From contig NC_092866.1 of assembly GCF_032062135.1 (NCBI RefSeq), positions 24,351,838 through 24,415,837 of the forward strand: a stretch of DNA of 64,000 nt, read 5' to 3'. The position numbers and the translations under genes are program-made. Shown piece by piece: positions 1-10,967 of the stretch (its first letter is position 1; each line of letters begins with the position of its first letter). Source of the DNA: Pyxicephalus adspersus. Lineage: Eukaryota; Chordata; Amphibia; Anura; Pyxicephalidae. Below the pieces are notes generated by a model. The model made no database searches. It saw only the letters and a program-made list of their open reading frames with translations, and was not told the origin of the DNA.

Positions 1-313
1 ATATCATTAATATTTTATTGTAGTTTAACTCCATCCTTGATAATAATAATTTCAAGAAAGAAAATACATTTCAGTCAAATACCTTTATTCTACAATAATT
101 GCTCTTTTTACTTTTACTATAGAATGCTTAATGTTAAAACCATGACTCTGTCATTTGGTATTTGAAGTTCCATTTATTGTTTCATTTTTCCAGGTGTATA
201 AAAATGTAAATATTTGATTATTTGTAGCTAGTTTCTTGTACACTATTCCTAACTAGAGCTGATCCTTTATTCAGGGCTGGTATTTCAGCTAGAAACAGGC
301 AGTGACAACTTAC
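1..313. other. AT-rich non-coding DNA
   Basis: No repeat family or gene is recognised here. The right edge is a strong minus-strand splice-donor match for the candidate exon at 314-444. Confidence 0.5.
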
Positions 314-444
314 CTGTTAAGCGTATTACAACTATAGGTTTTTGAGCCCAAATTAATCAGCAACATTCTTTTAAATGTAATACTTTTATTAATTAACACA
401 AAATTGAGTTGTAGACCTATTTTATTATATGGAGACATTTGCAG
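314..444 (-). CDS. Candidate internal exon, unrecognised gene
   Basis: On the minus strand this 131-bp segment follows a pyrimidine-rich acceptor (GTTGTTTCCTGCAG) and ends at a consensus donor (AACAG|GTAAGT). It is open in phase 0, giving 43 codons that begin LQMSPYNKIG and end SCNTLN. The phase fits the end of the candidate exon at 11811-11929, so both could belong to one minus-strand gene, though other exons could lie between. I do not recognise the peptide. Composition is AT-rich and an open frame of this length can occur by chance, so the splice sites and phase match are the main support. Alternative: random open frame beside a chance donor. Confidence 0.25.
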
Positions 445-544
445 CTGCAGGAAACAACCCAGCACATATCTTTTAGTAATGATTATTTTAGGATGCATGG
501 GGTAAGCCTGAAAATAAAATCAGACTCTTTTAGACATGGAGTCT

Positions 545-785
545 GGCTGGGCAGAAGGGGGGGGGGCAACAAGCATGTACCCTTTCTCCTCCTGCCCATA
601 ACAGGCCCCCTGTAAAAGTTGGGGGCAGTGAGTATGTAACCCATATTTTCTAGGACCGTGCCTTCCCCCAATAGTGGGGGCCCATAGTTCTAATTTTAAC
701 AACCTGTCCCCTAAATAATTGTGGGGGTCTGTTGACAGGGGGGTTATTAGGAATGTGGAAATCCCCCAGATAGCCACCCCCTCAT
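545..785. repeat. Degenerate G/C-block minisatellite
   Basis: Blocks of G5-G9 and C5 alternate with AT-rich words such as CATAGTTCTAATTTTAAC and AATAATTGTGGGGG. This suggests a degenerate tandem array with units of roughly 50-70 bp. Open frames on the minus strand here are by-products of the repeat. Confidence 0.4.
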
Positions 786-2427
786 CACAGAGAAATCAGG
801 AGATCAAAGTACAAAGTGTGTGTTTTTTGTTTTATTATTCCTGTAGTTGCAAATGTCCTTTTCAAATTAGCTAAATTCCAATGAAAATTACTCAACCCAA
901 TTACTACAACCCAAGCTTTTAAAAACAGATCTCCTATGCTTTAACTTTGTTTTTTTAAAAAAAGAAGAAAAGCTGCAAAAAAGAGATACTTTTCCAAAGC
1001 AACTTAGCTGAAAAAAAATGTGTTTAGGGGCTATGCAATTAACTTAAATATTTGGTGGCCATACATTTTAAAAGGATCCTAAAGCTTAGTCCTATTTCTT
1101 TATATCAGTATAAAAAAATTTTAAATGAAATATTTCTTATTTTTCTAACTCAAAATTATTTTTTTAGTAATAAAAATAATGCACACAATTACAAAGTATT
1201 TGTTATGTTCATTAAGAAAATATCAAAGTAAAATATATAAATTGTTTGTTAGGTTACACCATATATATTATTACAGCATAGACAAAGATTTGATCAGTCT
1301 TCCGAAGAAATTAAAGAAAAAAAAAGAACTGCATGTTGTTGATTTTTCCCAAGCCTCTTCAAGATGCTTTGGTCATCATACTGCATTTTAACCTTCTAGA
1401 TCAGTAATAAGGACATGTTTCTAAGCCAGCATATTTACCTGATCTGATTGACATTTTGCATGCTTGTCAGCAGCATTGTAAAGGAAAATTAAATTACTCT
1501 TTATGCAGGTATTGCAAAATAAATCCAATACATAAGTTTAATTCACATATTAGGGATGACTACTTCTCTGCTGTTTTAAAAGGAATGTAAAATAGTTATT
1601 AAAAACTAATTTTTTTTCAAATGTAATATTAGGCTTTTTTTTTTCTTAGAATTCTGTAAAAAATAAACTAGCTATAGGTGTAAAAATCAGTTTTATCCTT
1701 GTGTAGTTGCTAGGATTATGAGGCATCTGAAGGCACACAAACAGTGCACATGGCTTTATAAGGTGTTTTTTTTAATAGTACCTACATCTTGTATACATGG
1801 GATAAAATACAGCCTGTGTGACAAGTAAATAAAACGCACATAATCCTGAAGAAAAATTATTATGATTCACTTTTATTTTAAAAAATTCAACACTTCTACT
1901 ACCGCATGCTCTTCTGTGCAGAAGTAAAATGGTATTTTGGCCTATCTTAAAGCAGAATGTCCTAAAAACATTTGTGGACAGCTAGTATGTCTTGTAATGG
2001 GCAAACTCTTTCAGAATAGGTTCACTACTGGTTGGTTCAATGTTCCTCAGCTTTCATGAACCTATTCGCTGTGAACATATACTGGCTAACACAGCCTACT
2101 GTGTAGCTATTATCCAGTGGAAGCCAAGTTGCTAATATAACCAGCAGGAAATGTTCTGGTAGGTTAAATGGCACCCTCTTTGCAAGATATAAATGTTTAA
2201 GGCCTCTCCTGCACTCCCAAATTGTGGCAAAAGAAAAAAAAAAGTGTTCATTAAAAAAATATCTATATATTTTTCCAGTGCATACTTAATGGCTTTGTCT
2301 TTAGTTTTTATTTGACTTTTTTTCTTTTGTTTTTTGTTTGTGTGTGTTCAGCTCTGTGGATAAAAATTCATTCTTATGCTACTTTCACTGAACTTAATAT
2401 TTCTTTATTTATTTGATTATTTAATAG
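786..2427. other. AT-rich DNA, nothing recognised
   Basis: Long stretch with poly-A/poly-T runs and only short random open frames. No repeat family or motif identified. Confidence 0.4.
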
Positions 2428-2576
2428 GCAGAAAAGGTAGATAAATTAGAGGAGATTTCCAAGTGCTGCTGTACAGGGCTGGTTACCTCACACTACACTA
2501 GGATGTCTACTTTGACTTTTAATGAGCTTCTGCAGATTGTGAGGTCCCTGTTTATTCAGCAGTATACCAACATGGG
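2428..2576 (+). CDS. Candidate internal exon, unrecognised gene
   Basis: A 149-bp segment sits between an acceptor-like T-rich tract ending TTTAATAG and a donor-like G|GTATGT. In-frame stops (TAA TAG) lie immediately upstream and the frame then stays open for 49 codons, which is the pattern of an internal exon. The peptide starts AEKVDKLEEISKCCCTGL and ends NELLQIVRSLFIQQYTNMG. Its base composition is clearly less AT-rich than its surroundings and the peptide looks protein-like. I do not recognise a family. The reverse strand has stops in all three frames for the matching segment. It lies on the opposite strand to the other left-hand candidate exons, so it would be a separate gene. Confidence 0.35.
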
Positions 2577-2589
2577 GTATGTAAAACTA

Positions 2590-2880
2590 TAATCCATAAT
2601 CCCAACGTCCACATTCCAGCCATATGTCCCCCATGTCATAATCCAAAACCACCAGACCCACATCCCAGCCAAAAGATTCCCTGACATGATCCATTATCCC
2701 CCAGGTCAACATCCCATCCATTTAACCCCCCTATGCCATAATTCATAAAATCCCCAGGTCTAAAAAGTAGTTTTAACAATCCCCCCCAAGCTATAATTTA
2801 GCCATGATCCCAGCCAGGTCAACATGACAGCAAAATGTACCTGTATAGATGAGGAGCTAAAATGTCCATAACCCCCCTTT
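2590..2880. repeat. Degenerate CATAATCC/CCAGGTCAACATCCC minisatellite
   Basis: Words such as CATAATCCA, CACATCCCAGCCA and CCCCCAGGTCAACATCCC recur about every 45-55 bp, four to five times, with considerable drift. The plus strand is C-rich. Decayed tandem repeat. Confidence 0.5.
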
Positions 2881-3694
2881 CTCCAGTGCGGAGACAGTCA
2901 GCAGGAGGCCAAAACTGCAGAGCCTAATTCAACTGCCTTAGCTGCTTTAAGGATGAGATCCCCCTAAATACACTATGCCATGGGAAGTGGGAAATAGAGT
3001 GTAGGGAATTTTGCGTGTTAGACATAATAGGGTCTCTGCAATTGTTCTGCTTTATTTTCCTAATTTTTTTTTTGTGTAAGAAGTGTTTCTGTTTGCTGCC
3101 CATAGCAACCTTTAATTTCACCGTAAAAATATCTGTTGAAAACAGTAGAAACATTTCAGGGTAACCAAAGTCATTCGCACTAAGGATAAGCAAAACTAAA
3201 AACTTACAAAGCTCATGAAAATACCAAAGTTACTTAGGTTTAGGGAGGTTTGTGATGAATAAAGCATGTAATTTTTTCCCATAATCAGTAATGTATGTCA
3301 AGAAAATTAATTTTTATGGAAAATTCATGGAAAATTAATTTTCATGAAAACTTTTTGGATTGAATTTACCCAAAAATGTGCAAGTGGCTTTAAAAATGCA
3401 TTTCTAGAACTATAAATCAACTTTGATAACGTTTGAGATACATTTGGGAAATGGCTTTTTTGTAAAAGTTTCTTCACTAGCGAAAAACGCATTTTTTCGC
3501 ATGTGACCAAGTCTGTTTTGTAAAACTTGTCCGACCATCTCTTCATATGGACTCAGTTAGAGACTACTTGTGCATCTATTTGAATACATTTTTTTTATTT
3601 ATTTTTTTTGTTATGTTTTTGCATTAAAGTATTTCTTGAAGACAGGTTCTTTTTAATGTGTCATTGGGAAAAAATATGGTATGCATATATTTTA
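2881..3694. other. Unassigned DNA
   Basis: No gene or repeat recognised. Short inverted AAATTAATTTT-type words occur near 3300-3350. Open frames on the minus strand look random. Confidence 0.4.
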
Positions 3695-3696
3695 TA

Positions 3697-3895
3697 CACT
3701 GCTCAACAAACAGGGAACACTCACTCAACAAGGGATATCAAAAGGTAATTACTTCAGGGATATCAGACGATCCTGTTGGGAAGAATATGTGATTATAGGT
3801 CAATTTTGCTACAACCCAGTAGCAGGACAGGTATCTGTGTCTTTGTGCATGAAGAATTAGGAGGTGCACTGCCAAAACTCCACAAGGTGACTTTC
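3697..3895 (+). mobile_element. Deleted Tc1/mariner-like element (5' part)
   Basis: After TATA the sequence CACTGCTCAACAAACAGGG resembles the terminal inverted repeat of a widespread vertebrate Tc1-like group. About 100 bp on, ACAACCCAGTAGCAGGAC and CTTTGTGCATGAAGAATTAGG resemble an internal part of the transposase gene of the same group, so a large internal piece is deleted. The copy stops where the half-element at 3896 begins. The family assignment rests on remembered consensus features rather than a search. Confidence 0.5.
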
Positions 3896-4007
3896 AGCAA
3901 ATGTTTTCAATCCTGGACCAGATCTATTTCAGGTTTGCTGGATCACCCAGCTTAACTGATGAAAGTGTATTCTCTCCAGCCTTGCAAAGCTTTAACAAAT
4001 CAGTTCC
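3896..4007 (+). mobile_element. Right half of the 224-bp inverted-repeat MITE
   Basis: From AGCAAATGTTTTCAATCCTG through the closing inverted repeat (GAGAGCTTTAATAAATCAGGCCC, here diverged) this matches the right half of the elements at 15410 and 57291. The left half is missing. It abuts the deleted Tc1-like piece directly. Confidence 0.75.
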
Positions 4008-4515
4008 ATTGTCAGGAGTGCATTCAGGAAGTTTCGAGTTAAGGACATCCCACATACGGATGACTCTTAGATACGAACAGGGCTTCCCTGCTCATTGGTG
4101 TGCAGGACAGAGGCTTCATGGGGAGAGGGGGAGGTTTGCATTACTTGCAGAAGAAATCTTTTGCTTGTCTGCAATCTCTTGTAACTCCATAATGACCAAG
4201 ACGAACTCTGCAGTTGTTTCTTTTTGCATATCAAAGCACAGCTTGCTCCCGAAGTTAATGAATGTCTAGGCTCTATAAAGTTGTATTTAATTTTTTTTTG
4301 CTTTTGTTTTTTTTTTTTTTGCTTTGTTGGGAATAACTTAGTGAGTATTTTATACAGTAACTGACACAGCATTGCCTATTATTATGTTGAGACAAACATC
4401 TGTTCTAATTGCATTTATTAAAATAATGTACCTGTTCTGACTTGCATACATATTCAAATTAAGAACATATATACAGTCTCTATCTCGTATGTACCCGGGG
4501 ACTACCAGTACAGTA
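4008..4515. mobile_element. DNA-transposon MITE with diverged TIRs
   Basis: The left part reads GAGTTAAGGACATCCCACAT followed by ACTCTTAGATACGAACAGGG. The right end reads TTCAAATTAAGAACATATAT and closes with TCTCGTATGTACCCGGGGAC. These words are diverged inverted copies of a MITE end common in frogs and fishes (a GTCCCCGGGTTAC-type terminus). The middle holds a GC-richer stretch and a T-rich run. The 122-aa plus-strand frame over it is probably non-coding. Confidence 0.5.
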
Positions 4516-5449
4516 CAATTAGAAGGGGGTCAGTAGCACATTTTCTAAGTCATAATATAAGCTGTTGCAATAAAATTCCAGCAATTTTATTCAACCTGTA
4601 ATTTCATCCATTTTACTTGAATTTTTAGCGTGATATTTAATGCTGCCCTCAGCGGGTTTATGATTTTTGTTACTTCTCAATAAATTATGGTGGATGATAA
4701 ACATGATAAACATATTAATATTTACTTTTCATGTTTGTGAAGTATACTTTGTTGTTCTTTATGCATTTCTATTATAGGATTTATGTCTTGAAATACTTCT
4801 TATCAAACCTTTTATTTAGTGGCTGTAGAATTTCAGGGACCACTGGCTGACTTAAAATTACTTCTCCTTCCCCTGCTGCTTTCTTGATAGCACACTCATA
4901 TTCTGTAAGCAGCTTACATATGACACAGCCCCTTCAACCATAGTAACTGCTGAGATCTCAGCAATGTGTTTTGCTTTGAGCTGTGTCACGTCCTACAGAA
5001 TCAGATTACCATCATGTTACTTATGCTGTGTTGCTTAGTCACTTTACACTATTACTACTACATTGTATTTTCATCTCTTGTTGCTTTTGTATTATATTTG
5101 TTCGCTAAAATCATACATGCTCTACGCTCTTTTGTTTGAAACAAACCATCTTCAAGGTAAAAAAGTGACATTACAAGTAGCATGATTCACCAGAAATAAA
5201 ATTTTGTAAAACCACCATTTTTGTTTTCTTCAATAGAAAAATGTATATAATATTTTTGATATAGCTTTCAGAAGAAGGTAGGGATAATATAAAAAAGACT
5301 TATGGTGGAACCTGAAAGCTTCCTATATTGGGGGCAATCAAATATCCACTCCTTTCCAATAAACACTTCCATTCCCACAAAGAATTAAAAATAAACACAC
5401 TGGCACCCTATAAAAAGTCCTTTATGGAAAGAAATGCATATGCACAGTT
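4516..5449. other. AT-rich DNA, nothing recognised
   Basis: No recognised element. A 120-bp open stretch at about 5037-5156 with weak splice-like borders was considered and rejected. Confidence 0.4.
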
Positions 5450-6285
5450 ACATAATTAGGTTGAGAAAAAGTCCATTACGTTCAGCCATTAAGAAAATAA
5501 TCATATCCCAAGTAAAACCCCATAGACATGGGTTGATCCACAGGAAGGCAAAAAATATGGTTCAATTTGCACCAATAGGAGAAAAAATTATTTCCTGAAA
5601 TTTAAAGGCAACTGGATGTTTCCTGGATTAACAGTCTCTGTTGTCTTTACTTTAAAACTTTAAAACCTAATGCTATGCTTCTAGAAAAGCATCCAGCTTC
5701 TTCTTAAAGCAATCTATAGTAGTTGCTGAAACTACTTCCTGAGGGAGCCAATTCCACGTTTTCACAGACCTTACTGTGAAGATGCCTCATCCTTATCCAG
5801 AGAATAAATTTTCCTATTTTTTTGAAGTGATTAGGAAGAGAGTTCTCTATATGGACCATTTATATATTTATACAGGGTGATCATATCCCCCTTAAATGTC
5901 TCTTCCCAAGGGAGAATAGAATCAGTTCAGCTAATCTCTCCTTATACCTGTGCTTCTCCATTCCTTTTTTTTAATTTAGTTGCCCTTCTGTTTTTAATTC
6001 CACAATATCCTTTGTGTGAACTGGTGCCCAAAACTGGACTGCATATTCCAGGTGAGGTCTGACCAATGCTTTGTACAGGGGCAGCATTATGTCTCCATCT
6101 CTGCAATCTATTCCTCTTTTATTAGAAGAAAGTACTTTGCTAGCTTTGGATGTTGCAGTTTAGCATTGCATGTTATTCTAAGTCTATGATCTACTTAAAC
6201 CCCCCAGATTATTTTCCATTTTTGACTCCACAATTGTATTACCCCTAGATAATATGAAACATGCATACCTTTACATTTATCAATA

Positions 6286-6287
<2 letters not shown>

Positions 6288-6330
<43 letters not shown>

Positions 6331-6342
6331 TATATATTATAT
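6288..6342. repeat. (TA)n microsatellite
   Basis: Over 20 TA units with minor interruptions, inside the CR1-type LINE. Confidence 0.95.
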
Positions 6343-7615
6343 AATTTGCCACTTTGCTGCCAAATAAAACAGTGCATCCAGTTTTGCCATTACAGGTTTT
6401 CATTACAGAGGTTGGTGTCATCAGCAAGTACAACTGCTATTCCACTGTCTACCTGTTTACTTACTTCCTCATAAATAGAAATGTAAATTTGTTTGGTCTT
6501 TCTTGAATCCATGCTGACTATCACTTATTAATATTATTTATTATTATATTATTTTCAAGCAGAAACTCTTCTACATAATTCTTAATCAAACTTCCTAGGA
6601 TCTTTCAAATATAGAAATTAAACATACAGGCCTATAATAACTTTGTAATGAGTTGTCTTACTTTTACCACATTGGCCTTACGCTAATCCATTGGTACCAT
6701 GCCAATGATTAAAGAGTCTCCAAAAATTTAGAAGCAATGGCTATGAAACAACTGAACTCATCTCTTTGCAGACACATGGGTGTAATCCATCAGGTCCTGG
6801 TGCTTTTTCAACCTTTTTTTTTCCAATTGTTTATCAGTCATATGAATTTTGAGCCATTGTGGCTCTTTTTAAGCTATTTATATTTTTGACTTGAGCTCCA
6901 CCATTTTTGTGGACACAGAGCTAAAAAAAAGTGTTTAGTAAATCTGCCATTCATTATCCCCAGTTTTTGTAGGGGCCTACATGCTCAAATCTTAATGTAT
7001 TAAACAAAATGGGGTTTTGAAGCCTGTCCTTCATTTTGAAGTTTTGCACATTCAATTTTTTACAACTATTTTTATATTCTTTATAGTTTTTAAATAATGA
7101 AGGTGACCAATCATTTTTATATTTTTGAAATGCTCTTTTCTTTTTTTTTGGGCGTTTTTAACATTAGCTGTGAACCACATAGGGTTTAATTTTAGCCTTT
7201 TAAACTTATTACCATTGGAATATATTTTGCAGTGTGTTTGTGTGGAGCAGACTTTAAACATTCCCATTTATGTTCCATGTTCTTTGAGGTCAATATTCCC
7301 TCCCAGTACAACTTAGAGAACCATCCTTAAAAATTGAAAATTTGCTTAGTTTCAATTGATTGTTTTTATCTTTCCAGTTTTTGTCTCTGGTTTACAACTT
7401 ACATTAAAAGAAATTATATTATTGTTAATGCTTTTTTTATATGTACATTTGTTATAAGCTCTGAATTGTTAGAAAAAAAAACTAGGTCCAGCAGACTATC
7501 ATTTCTAGATGGTTACTTCTATAAACTGTACCATAAAATTAACTTGTATTAAATCCATATGCCCGCCCTGTTGCTGTACCTGTAGTGCTATCAGTCAATG
7601 GACCTGATTTATTAA

Positions 7616-8729
7616 CCACCTGGGTGTTAAACCCGACCGGGATAAAAACACTTGCAAAAAGTGTTAAACCTGAACTTTTCCCAGGAGGTTAAAAATATAT
7701 ACAAACGTTGTATTGCAATCCGATTGTCATACATTGTATGACAATCGGATTACAACTGTAAGAAAATACTTACCCGGTCCCCNNNNNNNNNNNNNNNNNN
7801 NNNNNNNNNNNNNNNNNNNNNNNNNNNNNNNNNNNNNNNNNNNNNNNNNNNNNNNNNNNNNNNNNNNNNNNNNNNNNNNNNNNNNNNNNNNNNNNNNNNN
7901 NNNNNNNNNNNNNNNNNNNNNNNNNNNNNNNNNNNNNNNNNNNNNNNNNNNNNNNNNNNNNNNNNNNNNNNNNNNNNNNNNNNNNNNNNNNNNNNNNNNN
8001 NNNNNNNNNNNNNNNNNNNNNNNNNNNNNNNNNNNNNNNNNNNNNNNNNNNNNNNNNNNNNNNNNNNNNNNNNNNNNNNNNNNNNNNNNNNNNNNNNNNN
8101 NNNNNNNNNNNNNNNNNNNNNNNNNNNNNNNNNNNNNNNNNNNNNNNNNNNNNNNNNNNNNNNNNNNNNNNNNNNNNNNNNNNNNNNNNNNNNNNNNNNN
8201 NNNNNNNNNNNNNNNNNNNNNNNNNNNNNNNNNNNNNNNNNNNNNNNNNNNNNNNNNNNNNNNNNNNNNNNNNNNNNNNNNNNNNNNNNNNNNNNNNNNN
8301 NNNNNNNNNNNNNNNNNNNNNNNNNNNNNNNNNNNNNNNNNNNNNNNNNNNNNNNNNNNNNNNNNNNNNNNNNNNNNNNNNNNNNNNNNNNNNNNNNNNN
8401 NNNNNNNNNNTTGGACTCTGTTTTAAAATTTACCACACTAGGGAGGTGTTTTAGAAAAATATATTACTACACAGTATACCAAATTATTGCATTATTTCAT
8501 TCTTGTTTAGGCTGATTTTTGTGTATTTTATTTAATTTTATGAAAAGTAATTTTTTTTTTTTTACATGATTGTGTGTTTCATTTTTTTTTTATATTCATG
8601 ATATCTACTAGACCCTTGTTCGGACATATTTCTGTAACTTACAGGTCTACAATTTTAAAAAAAAATTCATAAAAAACAGTGTATCGCTTTTGGTACAGAA
8701 ATCTAGACATCAGTGAAACGCCCAGGTGG
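7616..8729. mobile_element. piggyBac-type non-autonomous element (TTAA target)
   Basis: The ends are CCACCTGGGTGTT on the left and, read inward on the other strand, CCACCTGGGCGTT on the right. Both are flanked by TTAA (7612-7615 and 8730-8733), diagnostic of piggyBac-type insertion. The pre-insertion site TTATTAAAGCTC is restored in related copies of the host MITE. The interior is partly lost in a 628-base gap, so whether a transposase gene existed cannot be judged. A 35-nt palindrome lies at 7717-7751. Confidence 0.75.
7783..8410. other. Assembly gap (N)
   Basis: 628 undetermined bases. Open frames crossing it have no meaning. Confidence 1.
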
Positions 8730-9650
8730 TTAAAGCTCTTCAAAGCTGGAGATGATACACTTTCATCAGTGAATCTGGGTGATCCAGCAAACCTGGAATG
8801 GATTTCTCATAAGTCATTTGCTATCTGTTAGCAAATGTTTTCAATCCTGGACCAGATCCATTACAGGTTTGCTGGATCACTCAGCTTCACTGATGAAATT
8901 GGATCCTCTCCAGCATTTGAGACCCAATTTCAGGGTAGTTAAAATCACCCATCACTACCACTATGGCAGCCTGTGCAGTCCTTATTACCTGTGCAAGTAG
9001 TTGGTTCTCTAAATCTTATTTAGCACTGGGGGGCATATAGCAGACTCCAATTAACTGTATATTATGTATCCCCATATGCAACTCTACCCATAATGTCTCA
9101 ACATCATCACATGCTCCATCAACAATTTCTTCTTTTGCATTCAGTTTCAGATCCCCTCTCACGTACAGACAGAAACCACCACCTCTTGTTTTTCTCTGTC
9201 TTTCCAAAGGGAGCATAGGCAGGAATGTTAACAAGTGAGTCGTGAAGAACAAAGCCAGAATTCACCAATACCAACTAAGTCATAATGCTCTTCATTCATT
9301 AAGGCCTCCAACTCCCCTAATTGTTTGCCAGATGTCTAGCACTGGTGAACAGGCTCTTTAAACCATTGCTGCATTTGCCAGTAGTGTTTGCCAAATCCTT
9401 TTATTTTTTAGTACAATTAGTACTGTGCACTCCAATGTTTGTGTTTAATATGGCAAACTTCTTATATTTATCCATAACTCTCCCTCCAACTATCCATAAT
9501 TCACCCTCCACTGATGACCGACCCCTATCTGACCGTTCTGAAACCTTATTTGACTGTGTCCGTCCCGCCTGTCCTGTTTAAATATACCAGTTTTAAAAAT
9601 AAAGTTTTACTGTCTCCTTAAATAAATCCATTTTTAGTTACTGCCCATCA

Positions 9651-10967
9651 GCCATATCATCATCTCATGTAGATGACTGACATACACGAAACTTAACTTA
9701 CCATTTTACCTATTTTATTATGTCCATTGGAACCATTATGACTAAAAATTAAATGTCTAGGTTAAGTACTTCAAGGAGCAGTGCCCCATGTATTCAGAAA
9801 GTGCCTTTTTTGTAGAAAACAAACTTAAAATTTACTTCAGCTCAGATTGAAGAAGCCATCTTTTATAAGAGCTGTTAAACCAGTGTTAACCAAAATCAAA
9901 AGGCAAAAGAGCTGGCAATCATCTCATATTTTTCACCACCAGTTACAAATATACAGATGCAGTGGGATGATGAAGGATATCTCACAATCCAGAGGGCATA
10001 AGAGGACTCAAGGGGTGTGAACTTCTCAACCCCTGAACTTCTCAAGCATAAGAAGGCCCTCTTGCCTTCCATACAGGCTGGCCTAAGTCTGTCCTGAAAT
10101 GTTTTTTGTACAATATAAAACTTTCACATGTAAAATTATTTATGTATTTTATATTGTGCAAGTAGGTATACAATTCCATAAAGTAAGACTATACATTCAC
10201 ATAAATCCCATTAACCTATTTAAAACACATTGGAAGCTATCTACATCTTTTACAACAACAAAAAATAAATACCACATTTTCAGTCTACTCTTTGTGATAG
10301 TCTTAGGAAAGTTCCATTAGTAGAATTATGACTGTATAAGCTTTTTCAAATACAGGTTAAGAGTTTCTCGTAAATAGCAAGTATACCAAGAAATGCATTT
10401 AACATTTTTAGGAGCAAGCCCATTTTTGAAGAAAAATAGTAAGCCCAATTATTTACTCAGCATTATTGTGTGATAAATATCTTTCTACCTAAAATCGTTT
10501 TTTTCACTTATAGTATAATTTTGTGTTTCATTTTAATAGATACAAAAATATTACAGATGGAAGAATAAAAGAAAACTCTATTCAATAAAGTTTAAACTGA
10601 ACCTTATTTTGTAAATGTAAGGAAAAGAAACAGGTTCACTTTAAACCTTGTCTGCTCTACTCAATATACTCACCTTTCATTCACGTTCTAGTTTATTTAC
10701 TGTTCTACTGAGAGTGAAGTTACATACATAATACTTTGAGGATATTCAATTTGCCCATACTGCCCAAGTCACATAAGAATATGTAAGTGTTTATAAATCA
10801 AATTCTAAATGCTCTGGTCTGACCCCTTGATTTAAAAAAAAAAAAATTTAAAAGGCCAAAAAAGTTCTTATCCCCATTGCAAAACCAAATCCCTTGAGGT
10901 GTTGTGTTTCAAGCACAAAATCTAGCTACTTGCGAAAGTTTTCTATATAGTTAATACTAATCACTAA
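9651..10967. other. AT-rich DNA, nothing recognised
   Basis: Mostly low-complexity AT-rich sequence. A less AT-rich part near 9960-10090 has no recognised feature. A strong minus-strand donor-like site (GAAAG|GTGAGT near 10675) has no open exon beside it. Confidence 0.4.

Larger units (their letters stand above)
7600..8925 (+). mobile_element. 224-bp-family MITE interrupted by piggyBac-type element
   Basis: The left end GGACCTGATTTATTAA stops at 7615 and the rest of the element resumes at 8730 (TTAAAGCTCTTCAAAGCTGG), ending GACCC at 8925. The direct repeat AAT lies on both outer sides (7597-7599 and 8926-8928), the 3-bp target duplication also seen at other copies. CR1 sequence continues on both outer sides. 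The right inverted repeat is shortened by roughly 16 bp. Confidence 0.8.
5450..9650 (-). mobile_element. Decayed CR1-type LINE with nested insertions
   Basis: Read on the minus strand, the element runs from about 9650 to 5450. Near 9390-8930 it encodes an APE-type endonuclease: EHYDLVGIGEFWL, GGGFCLYVRGDLK, then VVMGDFNYPEI. It continues near 6810-6780 with the reverse transcriptase fingers motif GPDGLHP, then the catalytic box GIAVVLADDTNL near 6420. The CR1 thumb-region word DKCKGMHVSYYLG follows at about 6270-6230. The 3' end near 5460 carries the plus-strand word GGTTGAGAAAAAGTCCATTA, typical of CR1 tails. Multiple stops and frameshifts show it is dead. It is interrupted by a TA microsatellite, an assembly gap and two nested DNA elements. 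CR1/L3 is the likeliest clade. Confidence 0.8.

Noticed and set aside
5037..5156. Possible 120-bp plus-strand exon
   Set aside because: Open frame but weak acceptor and a low-complexity Leu/Tyr/Thr peptide; chance is likely in AT-rich DNA.
7713..8436. Long frames of 228-237 residues
   Set aside because: They consist almost entirely of N-encoded X residues.
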